This document shows, piece after piece, positions 51,215 through 60,858 of a stretch of 64,000 nucleotides of DNA. Under the pieces are notes generated by a model. The model searched no databases and had not been told where the DNA came from. It saw nothing but the letters and a program-made list of their open reading frames with translations. The first letter of the stretch is position 1; each line of letters opens with the position of its first letter. The position numbers and the translations under genes are program-made. The stretch spans positions 1 through 64,000 of the forward strand of contig NZ_JAHLPT010000011.1 of the NCBI RefSeq assembly GCF_018918025.1, written 5' to 3'. Source of the DNA: Oscillibacter sp. MSJ-31 (lineage in GTDB: Bacteria; Bacillota; Clostridia; Oscillospirales; Oscillospiraceae).

Positions 51215-51793
51215 TCACCCCCTCGTGATCCGCGCGAGCAGCTTTGCCGCGGCAAGCCCCGCGAGGACAGAGAGCAGGGAGGCGGTCCAGACGGCGGGCA
51301 GGATATCGAACGGATCGGCGCTGCCGAGCGCGCTGCGCACGCCGGCCACGGTCGTTGGCAGCAGCTGAATGGACGCGGAGTTGAGCACAACGAGCAGGCA
51401 GAGCTCATGCGACGCCGTACCGCCGCAGCCCTGCGCCATGCGCCGCGCGGCGCGGATGCCCAGCGGCGTCGCCGCGTTGCCGAGCCCGAGCAGGTTGGCG
51501 GAAAGGTTGGCGGAGATGGCGGCGAGCGTTTCCTCGTCGCGGCTGGCTTCCGGCAGCAGCCGCCGCAGCAGCGGACGGAACAGCCGCGCGAGCGCGGCGG
51601 AGAGTCCGCATTGGTCCATGACCTCCATCACGCCGGTCCAAAGGCACATGATGCCCGCCATCGCTACGCACAGCTCCACCGCGGCGCTCGCGCCCTCCAG
51701 CGCGGCGTTCCCCAGTTCACCGACGCTTCCAGTCAGTATGCCGAACGCCAGCGAGACCGCCACCATTCCGGTCCAGAGCCATGCCATCGCCAT
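51215..51793 (-). CDS. spmA: spore maturation protein A
   Basis: This 192-residue SpmA-family membrane protein has ELCVAMAGIMCLWTGVMEVMDQCG, ANLLGLGNAATPLGIRAARRM and LVVLNSASIQLLPTTVAGVR. It works with SpmB and is further evidence of endospore formation. The promoter is not evident in the 120 bp before it, a stretch that also carries the S10 promoter on the other strand. Confidence 0.94.
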   Translation of the reverse strand: MAMAWLWTGMVAVSLAFGILTGSVGELGNAALEGASAAVELCVAMAGIMCLWTGVMEVMDQCGLSAALARLFRPLLRRLLPEASRDEETLAAISANLSANLLGLGNAATPLGIRAARRMAQGCGGTASHELCLLVVLNSASIQLLPTTVAGVRSALGSADPFDILPAVWTASLLSVLAGLAAAKLLARITRG

Positions 51794-51916
51794 AAAAATT
51801 CCCCCTCCCGAAGCCGGTTTCGGCCTATTCTATGCCCGTGCGGCAGGGAAGTATGCCCTTAGGGCGGAACAGCCAAAATTTCTTTCCGATTTTCTCAAAA
51901 AAATTCAAAAAGATGC

Positions 51917-51945
51917 TTGACATTACCGCTCATATCTTGTATGAT
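51917..51945 (+). promoter_or_regulatory. S10 operon promoter
   Basis: TTGACA (51917-51922) and TATGAT (51940-51945), 17-bp spacer. Confidence 0.88.
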
Positions 51946-51951
51946 AGGCAG

Positions 51952-52241
51952 GTCCGCGAGTGGGAGTATCCTGCCCAAACGCGTGCAAAACTGCGATGAA
52001 CCGGGAGATTGCTCAGGGCTTCTGAGGTAACTTCCGGGGAGTATGTCCGAGAATCGGGCGGCTGAGATGAGTATCTGTACGTTGCGTAGATCGCTGCGCC
52101 ATGTGTGGACCGGCCGTTTATTCGTGCCGGTTTTCTTATGAGCCGGAATGATACGCACGGATAAGCGTATAAGAAAAAATCTCACCGTACGGCTTCGACA
52201 ACCAGTGAAAAAACCGTACAACAATGAAGGAGAAACCGAAA
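51952..52241 (+). promoter_or_regulatory. long leader of the S10 operon with attenuator-like hairpin
   Basis: About 290 nt separate the promoter from rpsJ. GGCAGG/CCTGCC closes a first hairpin, and GGGAGTAT recurs in the first and second part. A terminator-like stem ACCGGC/GCCGGT (52109-52131) is followed by TTTTCTT, about 105 nt before rpsJ. This suggests feedback by a ribosomal protein through premature termination. The leader does not look like the gammaproteobacterial L4-binding S10 leader. Confidence 0.6.
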
Positions 52242-52550
52242 ATGGCAAAAGAAATGATTCGCATTCGCCTCAAGGCCTATGACCATCAGGTCATCGACCA
52301 GAGCGCAGAGAAGATCGTCGAGACCGCCAAGCGCACCGGCGCGACCGTCTCCGGCCCCATCCCTCTGCCCACCAAGAAGGAGATCGTCACCATCCTGCGC
52401 GCTGTTCATAAGTATAAGGACTCCCGTGAGCAGTTCGAGCGCCGCACCCACAAGCGCCTGATCGACATCACCAACTCCACCCCCAAGACCGTTGAGGCTC
52501 TGATGGGCCTCGAGCTTCCCGCCGGTGTGGAGATCGAGATCAAGCTCTGA
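52242..52550 (+). CDS. rpsJ: ribosomal protein uS10
   Basis: 102 residues; [21 protein letters not shown] and [19 protein letters not shown] segment ([23 protein letters not shown]) are diagnostic. It belongs to the 30S head and, as NusE, to antitermination complexes. ATG 52242 is preferred to an in-frame ATG 18 nt upstream, because AAGGAG lies 9 nt before it. Unlike most genomes, rpsJ is separated from rplC by 282 bp with a terminator-like palindrome. Confidence 0.96.
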   Translation: MAKEMIRIRLKAYDHQVIDQSAEKIVETAKRTGATVSGPIPLPTKKEIVTILRAVHKYKDSREQFERRTHKRLIDITNSTPKTVEALMGLELPAGVEIEIKL

Positions 52551-52560
52551 TTTTTCCGCC

Positions 52561-52632
52561 GTGCTTCGTTCCGCCGCCTTGCCGTATACCCGATACTGCC
52601 TGCGGCGGTGCGCCTCGCCCGACGAAAAGATC
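52561..52632. repeat. structured intergenic repeat, copy A
   Basis: It begins CTTCGTT, has an outer stem CCGCCGC/GCGGCGG and an inner GTAT/ATAC, and ends CGCCTCG..GA..AA.ATC. The same plan with other bases in the stems is found at 59231-59300, also directly after a ribosomal protein stop codon. Confidence 0.55.
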
Positions 52633-52683
52633 ACCCGCATGTTTGCGAACGCATGAGCGCGTGAAGCAAACTGTGAACCCCGT

Positions 52684-52710
52684 CAAAAAACAAAATATTT
52701 TGTTTTTTTG
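52684..52710 (+). terminator. AT-rich palindrome between rpsJ and rplC
   Basis: AAAAAACAAAAT/ATTTTGTTTTTT forms a perfect AT palindrome with a T tract, terminator-like but with no GC-rich stem. Partial termination after rpsJ is possible. Confidence 0.5.
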
Positions 52711-52735
52711 AAAATACTTTGTTGCTCTACCCAAT

Positions 52736-52808
52736 CGTTCATCGACTTGCGTGAGATGAACGGGGTCATGTCGGCAGAGCAATGCGGCGCCGCCGCAACT
52801 AAGCCGAC
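52736..52808 (+). promoter_or_regulatory. structured leader before rplC
   Basis: Two hairpins: CGTTCATC/GATGAACG (52736-52762) and a two-part stem GTCGGC/GCCGAC enclosing TGCGGC/GCCGCA (52770-52808) with an internal loop AGAGCAA/ACTAA. It ends 11 nt before the rplC ribosome binding site; a candidate binding site for L3 or another ribosomal protein. No promoter is obvious. Confidence 0.5.
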
Positions 52809-52832
52809 CAATAACCTATAGGAGGATCATAC

Positions 52833-53552
52833 ATGAAAGCAATCATCGGCAAAAAAGTTGGCATGTCTCAGATCTTCGACGAAAACGGCCACGTGATCCC
52901 GGTCACCGTGATCGAAGCGGGCCCCTGTGTCGTCACCCAGAAGAAGACCGCCGAGAAGGATGGTTATGAGGCAGTCCAGCTGGGCTATGAGGACGTTGCT
53001 GAAAAGAAGCTGTCCAAGCCCGAAGTCGGCCATCTCAACAAGGCCGGCGTTTCCCCCAAGAAGTACCTGCGCGAGTTCGCCCTCGACAACGGCAGCGAGC
53101 TGGAGCTCGGCGCCGTCATCAAGGCGGATATGTTCCAGGTCGGCGATTTCGTTGACGTGACCGGCACCAGCAAGGGCCACGGCTACGAGGGTGTTGTCAA
53201 GCGCTGCGGCTATGCCATCCAGCGCAAGAGCCACGGCGGCGGCCCCGTCCACCGTCACGTTGGTTCCCGCGGCTCGGGCACCGATCCCAGCCGTATCTTC
53301 AAGGGCACCGGCGGCCCCGGTCAGATGGGCGGCGACACCGTCACCATCCAGAACCTTGAGGTCGTCAAGGTCGATCCCGAGCTCAATATGCTCGTCGTCC
53401 GCGGCGCGATCCCCGGCCCCAAGTACAGCCTTGTTACCGTGAAGAACACCGTCAAGACCCACAAGGTCAAGCAGGCGGGCGCGGGCATCAGCAGCAACCC
53501 GCAGAAGGCTTCCGGCCGCAACCCGCAGAAGGCTTCCGCCAGAACGAAATAA
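52833..53552 (+). CDS. rplC: ribosomal protein uL3
   Basis: 239 residues. It starts KAIIGKKVGMSQIF and contains HRHVGSRGSGTDPSRIFKG with GGPGQMGGDTVTIQNLEVVKVD, all L3 signatures. The C terminus carries an extra tail with the repeat NPQKASGR/NPQKASAR, so it is about 30 residues longer than usual. L3 organises the peptidyl-transferase region. CTATAGGAGG precedes ATG. Confidence 0.97.
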   Translation: MKAIIGKKVGMSQIFDENGHVIPVTVIEAGPCVVTQKKTAEKDGYEAVQLGYEDVAEKKLSKPEVGHLNKAGVSPKKYLREFALDNGSELELGAVIKADMFQVGDFVDVTGTSKGHGYEGVVKRCGYAIQRKSHGGGPVHRHVGSRGSGTDPSRIFKGTGGPGQMGGDTVTIQNLEVVKVDPELNMLVVRGAIPGPKYSLVTVKNTVKTHKVKQAGAGISSNPQKASGRNPQKASARTK

Positions 53553-53571
53553 GGAAAGGAGTGCTTAAAGA

Positions 53572-54195
53572 ATGTCTACGATTAAAGTTGTCAGCATGAC
53601 CGGCGCTGAAGTCGGTACCGTGGAGCTGAACGACGCGATCTTCGGCGTTGAGCCGAACATGAGCGTTGTCCACGAAGTCGTGAAGAATCACCTGGCCAAC
53701 TGCCGTCAGGGCACCCAGAGCGCTCTGACCCGTGCTGAGGTTTCCGGCGGCGGCCGCAAGCCGTGGCGCCAGAAGGGCACCGGCCGCGCCCGTCAGGGCA
53801 GCACCCGCTCCCCGCAGTGGACGCACGGCGGCATCGCGTTTGCCCCCAAGCCCCGCACCTACAGCTACGTGCTCAACAAGAAGGTCAAGCGTCTGGCTCT
53901 CAAGTCCGTCCTGTCCTCCAAGGCTAAGGATGGCGAGATCGTCGTTGTCGACAAGATCGCGATGGACGAGATCAAGACCAAGAGCTTCAAGAACTTCCTG
54001 ACCGCCGTCAACGCGGAAGGCAAGTCCGTCGTCGTGACTCCCGAGGTCAACGACAACGTCGTCAAGAGCGCCCGCAACATTCCGGGCGTCGTCACCAGCC
54101 CTGCAAAGCTCATCAACGTCTATGACCTGCTCAACGCCAAGACCCTGGTCATCGACAAGGATGCCCTCGCAGTGATCGAGGAGGTGTTCGCATAA
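53572..54195 (+). CDS. rplD: ribosomal protein uL4
   Basis: 207 residues; HEVVKNHLANCRQGTQSALTRAEVSGGGRKPWRQKGTGRARQG is the exit-tunnel loop of L4. In some bacteria L4 represses the S10 operon, which makes it a candidate regulator of the leader at 51952. Stop and rplW start overlap (TAATG). Confidence 0.97.
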   Translation: MSTIKVVSMTGAEVGTVELNDAIFGVEPNMSVVHEVVKNHLANCRQGTQSALTRAEVSGGGRKPWRQKGTGRARQGSTRSPQWTHGGIAFAPKPRTYSYVLNKKVKRLALKSVLSSKAKDGEIVVVDKIAMDEIKTKSFKNFLTAVNAEGKSVVVTPEVNDNVVKSARNIPGVVTSPAKLINVYDLLNAKTLVIDKDALAVIEEVFA

Positions 54196-54491
54196 TGGCT
54201 AACGTTTACGATATCGTCATTCGTCCGATCATTACCGAACGCTCCATGGCCTCCGTCGCAGACAAGAAGTATGTCTTTGAGGTCGCCAAGGATGCCGGCA
54301 AGATCGAGATCAAGAACGCGGTCGAGCAGATCTTCGGCGTCAAGGTCGCCAAGGTCAACACGATCAACGTTTCCGGCAAGGCCAAGCGCATGGGCGCGGG
54401 CCGTCCCGGTACCACCCGCAGCTGGAAGAAGGCTTACGTCCAGCTGACGGCAGATTCCAAGACCATCGAAATGTTCGAGGGCATGGTGTAA
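54195..54491 (+). CDS. rplW: ribosomal protein uL23
   Basis: 98 residues; begins ANVYDIVIRPIITERS and has KYVFEVAKDAGKIEIKNAVEQIFGVKV. It lies at the tunnel exit and binds trigger factor and SRP. It overlaps rplD by one base. Confidence 0.97.
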   Translation: MANVYDIVIRPIITERSMASVADKKYVFEVAKDAGKIEIKNAVEQIFGVKVAKVNTINVSGKAKRMGAGRPGTTRSWKKAYVQLTADSKTIEMFEGMV

Positions 54492-54506
54492 GGAGGAGAA
54501 TGAACA

Positions 54507-55343
54507 ATGGCTATCAAGACTTATAAGCCCACTACCCCCTCCCGCCGTCACATGACCGTGTCCGCCTTCGAGGGGATCGACAAGAAGGCCAAGCCCGAGC
54601 GCAAGCTGACCGAGGTTCTCAAGAAGAACGCGGGCCGCAACAGCTATGGCCGCATCACCGTCCGCCATCACGGCGGCGGCAATAAGCAGAAGTACCGCAT
54701 CATCGACTTCAAGCGTGACAAGACCGATATGTTCGCGACTGTCCTGCGCCTGGAGTACGACCCCAACCGCAGCGCCTACATCGCTCTCGTCGAGTACGAG
54801 GACGGCGAGCGCCGCTATGTGATCGCTCCCGTCGGCCTCGCCGCCGGTGACAAGATCATTTCCTCCGCTTCCGCCGACATCAAGCCGGGCAACTGCCTGC
54901 CCATCGCCAACATCCCCGTCGGTACGGTCATCCACAACATCGAGATGCACCCCGGCAAGGGCGCCCAGCTCGTCCGCTCCGCCGGCGCTGCCGCGCAGCT
55001 GATGGCGAAGGAGAACGGCGACGCTCAGATCCGTATGCCCTCCGGTGAGGTGCGCATCGTCCGCACCAACTGCACCGCCTGCATCGGCCAGGTCGGCAAT
55101 CTCGACCACGAGAACGTTCAGATCGGTAAGGCCGGCCGCAAGCGTCACATGGGTTGGCGTCCGACCGTCCGCGGCTCCGTCATGAACCCCTGCGACCACC
55201 CCCACGGCGGCGGCGAGGGCAAGGCGCCCGTTGGCCGTCCCGGCCCTGTCACTCCTTGGGGCAAGCCCGCGATGGGTTACAAGACCCGCTCCAAGAAGAA
55301 CCCGACGAACAAGTTCATCGTCAAGCGTCGTAATGAGAAGTAA
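54507..55343 (+). CDS. rplB: ribosomal protein uL2
   Basis: 278 residues, full length. [17 protein letters not shown] and the C-terminal [29 protein letters not shown] with the conserved histidine near the peptidyl-transferase centre are clear. GGAGGAGAATG precedes it. Confidence 0.98.
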   Translation: MAIKTYKPTTPSRRHMTVSAFEGIDKKAKPERKLTEVLKKNAGRNSYGRITVRHHGGGNKQKYRIIDFKRDKTDMFATVLRLEYDPNRSAYIALVEYEDGERRYVIAPVGLAAGDKIISSASADIKPGNCLPIANIPVGTVIHNIEMHPGKGAQLVRSAGAAAQLMAKENGDAQIRMPSGEVRIVRTNCTACIGQVGNLDHENVQIGKAGRKRHMGWRPTVRGSVMNPCDHPHGGGEGKAPVGRPGPVTPWGKPAMGYKTRSKKNPTNKFIVKRRNEK

Positions 55344-55358
55344 GGAGGCAAAGGAACA

Positions 55359-55622
55359 ATGAGCAGAAGCATTAAAAAAGGCCCGTTTGTTGCCCCTGAG
55401 CTCATCAAGCGAGTCGAAGAAATGAACAAGACCGGCGAGAAGAAGGTCCTCAAGACCTGGAGCCGCAGCTCCACGATCTTCCCCTCCTTCGTCGGTCACA
55501 CCATCGCGGTCTATGACGGCCGCAAGCACGTTCCCGTTTATGTCCAGGAAGATATGGTCGGTCACAAGCTCGGCGAGTTTGCTCCCACCCGTACCTTCCG
55601 CGGCCATGCCAAGAAAGCGTAA
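55359..55622 (+). CDS. rpsS: ribosomal protein uS19
   Basis: 87 residues; [22 protein letters not shown] and [29 protein letters not shown]. It forms part of the 30S head with S13. Confidence 0.97.
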   Translation: MSRSIKKGPFVAPELIKRVEEMNKTGEKKVLKTWSRSSTIFPSFVGHTIAVYDGRKHVPVYVQEDMVGHKLGEFAPTRTFRGHAKKA

Positions 55623-55639
55623 GAAGGAGGATGCAGAAT

Positions 55640-55975
55640 ATGGAAGCTAAAGCTTATCTGAGATATGTCCGCATCTCTCCGCGCAAGGTCCAGATCGTCT
55701 GCGATCTGATCCGCGGCAAGGATGTCGGCACGGCCATGGCGATTCTGATGCAGACCCCCAAGGCTGCGTCCGAACCCCTCATCAAGCTGCTCAAGAGCGC
55801 TGTCGCCAACGCTGAGAACAACTTCAGCATGGATACCGGCAAGCTCTACGTCAGCGAAGTCTACGCCACCGGCGGCCCGATCCTCAAGCGTATGATCCCC
55901 GCCAGCAAGGGCCGCGGCTATCGCATCAACAAGCGTACCTCTCACGTCACGCTCGCCGTGGCGGAGAAAGAATAA
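55640..55975 (+). CDS. rplV: ribosomal protein uL22
   Basis: 111 residues; [25 protein letters not shown] and the beta-hairpin [17 protein letters not shown] that lines the exit tunnel. ATG 55640 is preferred to ATG 55631, which touches the GGAGG. Confidence 0.96.
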   Translation: MEAKAYLRYVRISPRKVQIVCDLIRGKDVGTAMAILMQTPKAASEPLIKLLKSAVANAENNFSMDTGKLYVSEVYATGGPILKRMIPASKGRGYRINKRTSHVTLAVAEKE

Positions 55976-55992
55976 AGGGAGGAGACAGTTTT

Positions 55993-56850
55993 ATGGGACA
56001 GAAAGTTAATCCCCACGGCATGCGCGTTGGCGTCATCAAAGACTGGGACTCCCGTTGGTATGCCAAGGACGAGAAGGTCGGCGACCTGATCGTTGAAGAT
56101 TACAACATCCGCAAGTTCCTCAAGAAGACCCTGTACGGCGCGGGCGTGCCCAAGATCGAGATCGAGCGCTCCAACGACGTCGTCACCCTGTTCGTGCACT
56201 GCGCGCGTCCGGGTATGGTCATCGGCAAGGACGGCGCTGAGGTCGAGAAGGTCCGCGCCGCGGTCGAAGCCATGATCGGCAAGAAGGTCAAGCTCAACAT
56301 CGTTGAGGTCCGCTCTCCCGACATGGACGCTCAGCTCGTCGCTGAGAACATCGCCCAGCAGCTTGAGAAGCGTATTTCTCACCGCCGCGCGATGAAGAAC
56401 GCCATGGGCCGCGCCATGCGCGCCGGCGCCAAGGGCATCAAGTGCTGCTGCACCGGTCGTCTCGGCGGCCGCGAGATCGCGGGCGTTGAGCACTATCACG
56501 AGGGCACCATTCCCCTGCAGACCATCCGTGCCGACATCGACTACGGCTTCGCTGAGGCTGCCACCACCTTCGGCCGCATCGGCGTCAAGGTCTGGATCTA
56601 CAAGGGCGAGGTCCTCACCCAGACCCTGCGCACCACTCCCCGCACGCTGGACACCACCAAGCCTTACGAGGAGCGCCGCGAGCGCCGTCCCCGTCGTGAC
56701 GGCGACCGTCGTCCCCGTCGTGACGGCCAGGGCTTCCAGCGCCGCGACGGCCAGAACGGCTTCAACCGTAATGGCGGCCGTCCCCAGGGCGATCGTCCCC
56801 AGGGCGGCTTCCGCAAGCCCGCAGAGAATAAGGAAGGAGGGGCTCACTAA
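55993..56850 (+). CDS. rpsC: ribosomal protein uS3 with Arg/Gly-rich tail
   Basis: 285 residues; [21 protein letters not shown], the KH domain ([16 protein letters not shown]) and [31 protein letters not shown]. After about residue 222 there is an unusual basic tail of about 60 residues with repeats of RRPRRDGDR and [11 protein letters not shown], absent from E. coli S3 (233 residues). The tail may bind RNA; codon use is as in the rest of the gene. Confidence 0.96.
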   Translation: MGQKVNPHGMRVGVIKDWDSRWYAKDEKVGDLIVEDYNIRKFLKKTLYGAGVPKIEIERSNDVVTLFVHCARPGMVIGKDGAEVEKVRAAVEAMIGKKVKLNIVEVRSPDMDAQLVAENIAQQLEKRISHRRAMKNAMGRAMRAGAKGIKCCCTGRLGGREIAGVEHYHEGTIPLQTIRADIDYGFAEAATTFGRIGVKVWIYKGEVLTQTLRTTPRTLDTTKPYEERRERRPRRDGDRRPRRDGQGFQRRDGQNGFNRNGGRPQGDRPQGGFRKPAENKEGGAH

Positions 56851-57284
56851 TGCTTCTGCCGAAGAGAGTAAAGTATCGTCGCGTGCAGCGCGGCCGTATG
56901 ACCGGTAAGGCCATGCGCGGCAACACCGTCACCTACGGTGAATTCGGTCTTGTCGCCACTGAGCCCGCCTGGATCACCAGCAATCAGATCGAGGCCGCCC
57001 GTATCGCCATGACCCGTTACACCAAGCGTGGCGGTCAGGTCTGGATCAAGATCTTCCCCGATAAGCCCGTCACTCAGAAGCCGGCTGAGACCCGTATGGG
57101 TTCCGGTAAGGGCTCCCCTGAGTATTGGGTTGCCGTTGTTAAGCCCGGCCGTGTCATGTTTGAGATCGCCGGCGTCCCCGAAGATGTCGCCCGCGAGGCG
57201 CTCCGTCTGGCCAGCCACAAGCTGCCCATCAAGACGAAGGTCGTCAAGCGCGAGGACACCGAGACCCAGGAAGTAGGTGAATGA
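56850..57284 (+). CDS. rplP: ribosomal protein uL16
   Basis: 144 residues; [24 protein letters not shown] and [51 protein letters not shown] pattern. It overlaps the rpsC stop by one base. Confidence 0.97.
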   Translation: MLLPKRVKYRRVQRGRMTGKAMRGNTVTYGEFGLVATEPAWITSNQIEAARIAMTRYTKRGGQVWIKIFPDKPVTQKPAETRMGSGKGSPEYWVAVVKPGRVMFEIAGVPEDVAREALRLASHKLPIKTKVVKREDTETQEVGE

Positions 57285-57286
57285 AG

Positions 57287-57478
57287 ATGAAGGCAAGTGA
57301 AGTTCGTGCAATGAGCGTCGCTCAGCTCAATGAGAAGCTCGACGCCCTGAAGAAGGATCTGTTTTTCCTGCGTATGCAGCACGCGACCAATCAGCTTGAC
57401 AATCCTCAGAAGCTCGTTGAGACCAAGCGTGATATTGCCCGAGTCAAAACCATGATCCGTGAAAAGGAGGAGAAGTAA
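57287..57478 (+). CDS. rpmC: ribosomal protein uL29
   Basis: 63 residues from ATG 57287 ([25 protein letters not shown]), the usual L29 start. An ATG two codons earlier (57281) overlaps the rplP stop as ATGA and could be used instead. It is a helical hairpin at the tunnel exit. Confidence 0.94.
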   Translation: MKASEVRAMSVAQLNEKLDALKKDLFFLRMQHATNQLDNPQKLVETKRDIARVKTMIREKEEK

Positions 57479-57479
57479 C

Positions 57480-57743
57480 ATGGAAGAGAAGAGAATTTCC
57501 TCCCGTAAGGTCCGCGTGGGCAAGGTCGTCTCCGACAAGATGGATAAGACCGTCGTCGTCGCCATCGCCGACCGCGTCGCTCACCCCCTGTACAAGAAGA
57601 TCGTTGGCCGCACCTATAAGCTCAAGGCCCACGATGAGAACAACGAATGCGGTATCGGCGATACCGTTAAGGTGATGGAGACCCGCCCCCTGTCCAAGGA
57701 CAAGCGCTGGCGCGTGGTCGAGATCGTCGAAAAGGCTAAGTAA
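57480..57743 (+). CDS. rpsQ: ribosomal protein uS17
   Basis: 87 residues; [65 protein letters not shown] pattern. It starts one base after the rpmC stop, with AAGGAGG inside the end of rpmC. Confidence 0.96.
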   Translation: MEEKRISSRKVRVGKVVSDKMDKTVVVAIADRVAHPLYKKIVGRTYKLKAHDENNECGIGDTVKVMETRPLSKDKRWRVVEIVEKAK

Positions 57744-57758
57744 GGAGGTACCGGAAGT

Positions 57759-58127
57759 ATGATTCAGCAAGAGAGTTTCCTCAAGGTTGCCGATAATACC
57801 GGTGCCAAGGAAATCAAGTGCATCCGTGTGCTCGGCGGCTCCAGCCGTAAGTACGGCAACATCGGCGACGTGATCGTTGCCTCTGTCCGTAAGGCTACCC
57901 CCGGCGGCACGGTCAAGAAGGGCGAGGTCGTCAAGGCCGTTATCGTCCGCAGCGCCAAGGGCGTCCGCCGCAACGACGGCACCTATGTCCGCTTTGACGA
58001 GAACGCTGCCGTCCTCATCAAGGACGACAAGAATCCCCGCGGCACCCGTATCTTTGGGCCCGTCGCCCGTGAGCTGCGCGACAAGGATTACATGAAGATC
58101 CTGTCCCTCGCTCCCGAAGTTGTGTAA
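57759..58127 (+). CDS. rplN: ribosomal protein uL14
   Basis: 122 residues, first gene of the spc part. [27 protein letters not shown] and [20 protein letters not shown]. It bridges the subunits. Confidence 0.97.
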   Translation: MIQQESFLKVADNTGAKEIKCIRVLGGSSRKYGNIGDVIVASVRKATPGGTVKKGEVVKAVIVRSAKGVRRNDGTYVRFDENAAVLIKDDKNPRGTRIFGPVARELRDKDYMKILSLAPEVV

Positions 58128-58142
58128 GGAGGGCTTGAAGAA

Positions 58143-58454
58143 ATGGCTATGAATGTGAAAAAGGGCGATACCGTTATCGTCCTGTCCGGCAAGGACAAGG
58201 GCAAGCAGGGCAAGGTGCTCGGCACCGTTCCCAGCGAAGCCAAGGTCGTGGTCGAGGGCATCAACAAGGTGACCTGCCACATCAAGCCCCGCAAGCAGGG
58301 CGAGACCGGCGGCATCGTGGAGCGCGAAGCGGCTCTGTATGCCTCCAAGGTCCAGGTGGTCTGCCCCAAGTGCGGCAAGGGCACCCGCGTCGCCCACAAG
58401 GTCGAGGGCGGCAAGAAGACCCGCGTCTGCAAGAAGTGCGGCGCTGAGCTGTAA
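58143..58454 (+). CDS. rplX: ribosomal protein uL24
   Basis: 103 residues; KOW motif [20 protein letters not shown] and the C-terminal zinc-ribbon form [10 protein letters not shown] ... CKKCG. It starts 50S assembly. Confidence 0.97.
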   Translation: MAMNVKKGDTVIVLSGKDKGKQGKVLGTVPSEAKVVVEGINKVTCHIKPRKQGETGGIVEREAALYASKVQVVCPKCGKGTRVAHKVEGGKKTRVCKKCGAEL

Positions 58455-58474
58455 GAAAGGAGAGTCGTAACACT

Positions 58475-59014
58475 ATGGCAAGACTGAAAGACAAGTACGT
58501 TGCGGAAGTGGCGCCCGCTCTCTTTAAGAAGTTCGGCTACACCTCCACTATGCAGGTCCCCAAGATCGAGAAGGTCGTCGTCAACGTCGGCTGCGGCGAG
58601 GCTCGCGAGAACGCGAAGGTCCTCGAGGCCGTCGTCCGTGACCTCTCCACCATCACCGGCCAGAAGGCCATCATCACCAACGCCAAGAAGTCCGTTGCGA
58701 ACTTCAAGCTGCGTGAAGGTATGCCCGTCGGCGCGAAGGTCACCCTCCGCGGCGATAAGATGTGGGAGTTCCTCGATCGTCTCTTTAACGTGGCGCTTCC
58801 CCGTGTCCGCGACTTCCGCGGCATCAGCGCGAACGCCTTCGACGGCCGCGGCAACTATGCCCTCGGCATCAAGGAGCAGCTGATCTTCCCCGAGATCGAG
58901 TACGACAAGATCGACAAGATCCGCGGCATGGACATCGTCATCTGCACCACCGCGCAGACCGACGAAGAGGCCCGCGAGCTGCTGACCCTGGTCGGCGCTC
59001 CCTTTGAACGCTAA
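58475..59014 (+). CDS. rplE: ribosomal protein uL5
   Basis: 179 residues; [39 protein letters not shown] and [10 protein letters not shown]. It binds 5S rRNA. Confidence 0.97.
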   Translation: MARLKDKYVAEVAPALFKKFGYTSTMQVPKIEKVVVNVGCGEARENAKVLEAVVRDLSTITGQKAIITNAKKSVANFKLREGMPVGAKVTLRGDKMWEFLDRLFNVALPRVRDFRGISANAFDGRGNYALGIKEQLIFPEIEYDKIDKIRGMDIVICTTAQTDEEARELLTLVGAPFER

Positions 59015-59031
59015 GTAGGAGGATATGTGAA

Positions 59032-59217
59032 ATGGCTAAGAAATCTATGATTCTCAAGCAGCAGGCTCCTGCTAAGTTCTCCACCCGCAAGTACAACCGC
59101 TGCAAGATCTGCGGCCGTCCCCACGCCTATCTGCGTGACTACGGCGTATGCCGTATCTGCTTCCGCGAGCTGGCGTACAAGGGCGAGATCCCCGGCGTCC
59201 GCAAAGCCTCCTTCTAA
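59032..59217 (+). CDS. rpsN: ribosomal protein uS14, zinc type
   Basis: 61 residues; [25 protein letters not shown] gives the four zinc cysteines of the short (C+) form. It is followed by an unusual 293-bp gap before rpsH. Confidence 0.96.
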   Translation: MAKKSMILKQQAPAKFSTRKYNRCKICGRPHAYLRDYGVCRICFRELAYKGEIPGVRKASF

Positions 59218-59230
59218 GTCTTTTGCTCTC

Positions 59231-59300
59231 ATACTTCGTTGGCGCGGCTCGCCATACACAAAGTATGGCGTCACCTTGCCGCCTCGTCTGAGAACAAAAT
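59231..59300. repeat. structured intergenic repeat, copy B
   Basis: It starts ACTTCGTT, has a GCGGC/GCCGC outer and CGCCATAC/GTATGGCG inner stem (59250-59270), and ends GCCTCGTCTGAGAACAAAATCC, parallel to copy A at 52561. The remaining part of the gap to 59510 shows a further stem CGTGGTCACACG/CGTGTGGGCACG and no gene. Confidence 0.55.
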
Positions 59301-59510
59301 CCATTAGAAGGATCGATTTTGGAGAGGCTGCTCTCCGATGAACTCTTAACCACGAGCGTTGTGATATGGACGCTCTGGCGATAAGGATCGCGAAAGGTCA
59401 CTGTCAATTACGCGTGGTCACACGCGTGTGGGCACGCTCCAAATTGGCAGTGATACCTCGTGACCGAAACGGAGGAAACTCCGTAACTCTAAATTAGGAG
59501 GATTTACACT

Positions 59511-59906
59511 ATGCATATCACCGATCCCATTGCGGATATGCTCACCCGTATCCGCAACGCCAACAGTGCCCGTCACGACACCGTTGACGTTCCCGCCTCC
59601 AACATGAAGAAGAGCATTGCTCAGATCCTGCTGGATGAGGGCTATATCAAGAGCTATCAGATCGTTGACGATGGCACTCAGGGCGTCATTCACATCACCC
59701 TGAAGTACAACGGCAAGGACAAGGTCATCACCGGCCTCCGCCGCGTCAGCAAGCCCGGCCTGCGTGTTTACGTCGGCGCGGACGAGCTGCCCCGCGTTCT
59801 CCGCGGCCTCGGCATTGCCATCGTCTCCACCTCTAAGGGCGTTATGACCGACAAGGCTGCTCGCGCGGCTCACGTCGGCGGCGAAGTCCTTGCGTTCGTG
59901 TGGTAA
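59511..59906 (+). CDS. rpsH: ribosomal protein uS8
   Basis: 131 residues; [20 protein letters not shown]-type loop as [11 protein letters not shown] and [19 protein letters not shown]8 is the spc repressor in E. coli, which makes the long leader before this gene noteworthy. Confidence 0.97.
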   Translation: MHITDPIADMLTRIRNANSARHDTVDVPASNMKKSIAQILLDEGYIKSYQIVDDGTQGVIHITLKYNGKDKVITGLRRVSKPGLRVYVGADELPRVLRGLGIAIVSTSKGVMTDKAARAAHVGGEVLAFVW

Positions 59907-59921
59907 GGAGGGTATTGAACA

Positions 59922-60467
59922 ATGAGTCGAATTGGTAGAATGCCCGTGCACATTCCCGCCGGTGTCGAAGTCACCATCGGCGAGGGCAACCTTGTCACCG
60001 TCAAGGGCCCCAAGGGTTCCCTGACCCAGCAGCTTTATCCCACGATGACTCTCACCCAGGAAGCCGGCGTCGTTCACGTCGCGCGTCCCAACGATGAGAA
60101 GGAAAACCGCGCTCTCCACGGCCTGACCCGCGCGTTGCTCCACAACATGGTGGTCGGCGTCAGCGAGGGCTACAAGAAGGAGCTCGAGATCAACGGCGTC
60201 GGTTACCGTGCCGCCAAGGAGGGCAGCAAGCTCATCCTGACCATCGGCTACTCCCACCCCGTTGAGGTGCCCGAGATCGAGGGCATCACCATCGAGGTCC
60301 CCGCGCAGAACAAGATCGTCATTCACGGCTGCGACAAGCAGAAGGTCGGTCAGTTCGCCGCGGAGGTCCGCGAGAAGCGTCCTCCCGAGCCGTACAAGGG
60401 CAAGGGCATCAAGTATGCGGATGAAGTCATTCGCCGCAAGGTCGGTAAGACCGGCGCCAAGAAGTAA
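59922..60467 (+). CDS. rplF: ribosomal protein uL6
   Basis: 181 residues; [16 protein letters not shown] and the C-terminal [29 protein letters not shown] pattern. It lies near the factor-binding site. Confidence 0.97.
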   Translation: MSRIGRMPVHIPAGVEVTIGEGNLVTVKGPKGSLTQQLYPTMTLTQEAGVVHVARPNDEKENRALHGLTRALLHNMVVGVSEGYKKELEINGVGYRAAKEGSKLILTIGYSHPVEVPEIEGITIEVPAQNKIVIHGCDKQKVGQFAAEVREKRPPEPYKGKGIKYADEVIRRKVGKTGAKK

Positions 60468-60481
60468 GGAGGTGTGCCGAT

Positions 60482-60841
60482 ATGATTAAAAGACCCGATA
60501 CTAACGCGCAGCGCATTAAGCGCCACAAGAGAGTGCGTGCGAAGATCTCCGGCACTCCCGAGCGTCCCCGTCTGAACGTGTTCCGCAGCGAGAAGAACAT
60601 CTATGCCCAGATCATCGACGATGTCGCGGGCAACACTCTCGTCGCGGCGTCCTCTCTGGACAAAGAGATCGAAGGCAACGGCGGCAACAAGGCTGCTGCC
60701 CGCGCCGTTGGCAAGCTGGTCGCTGAGCGCGCCAAGGCCAAGGGCATCGACGTGGTCGTGTTCGACCGCGGCGGTTACCTGTACCATGGTCGTGTTGCTG
60801 AGCTGGCCGAAGGCGCCCGTGAGGGCGGTCTGGAATTCTAA
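60482..60841 (+). CDS. rplR: ribosomal protein uL18
   Basis: 119 residues; [39 protein letters not shown] start ([19 protein letters not shown]) and [14 protein letters not shown]. It binds 5S rRNA. Confidence 0.97.
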   Translation: MIKRPDTNAQRIKRHKRVRAKISGTPERPRLNVFRSEKNIYAQIIDDVAGNTLVAASSLDKEIEGNGGNKAAARAVGKLVAERAKAKGIDVVVFDRGGYLYHGRVAELAEGAREGGLEF

Positions 60842-60858
60842 GAAGGAGGAACAACGAA

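Noticed and set aside
54120-55607. 495-codon open frame opposite rplW-rplB-rpsS
   Set aside because: It lies wholly antisense to well conserved ribosomal genes and is low-complexity.
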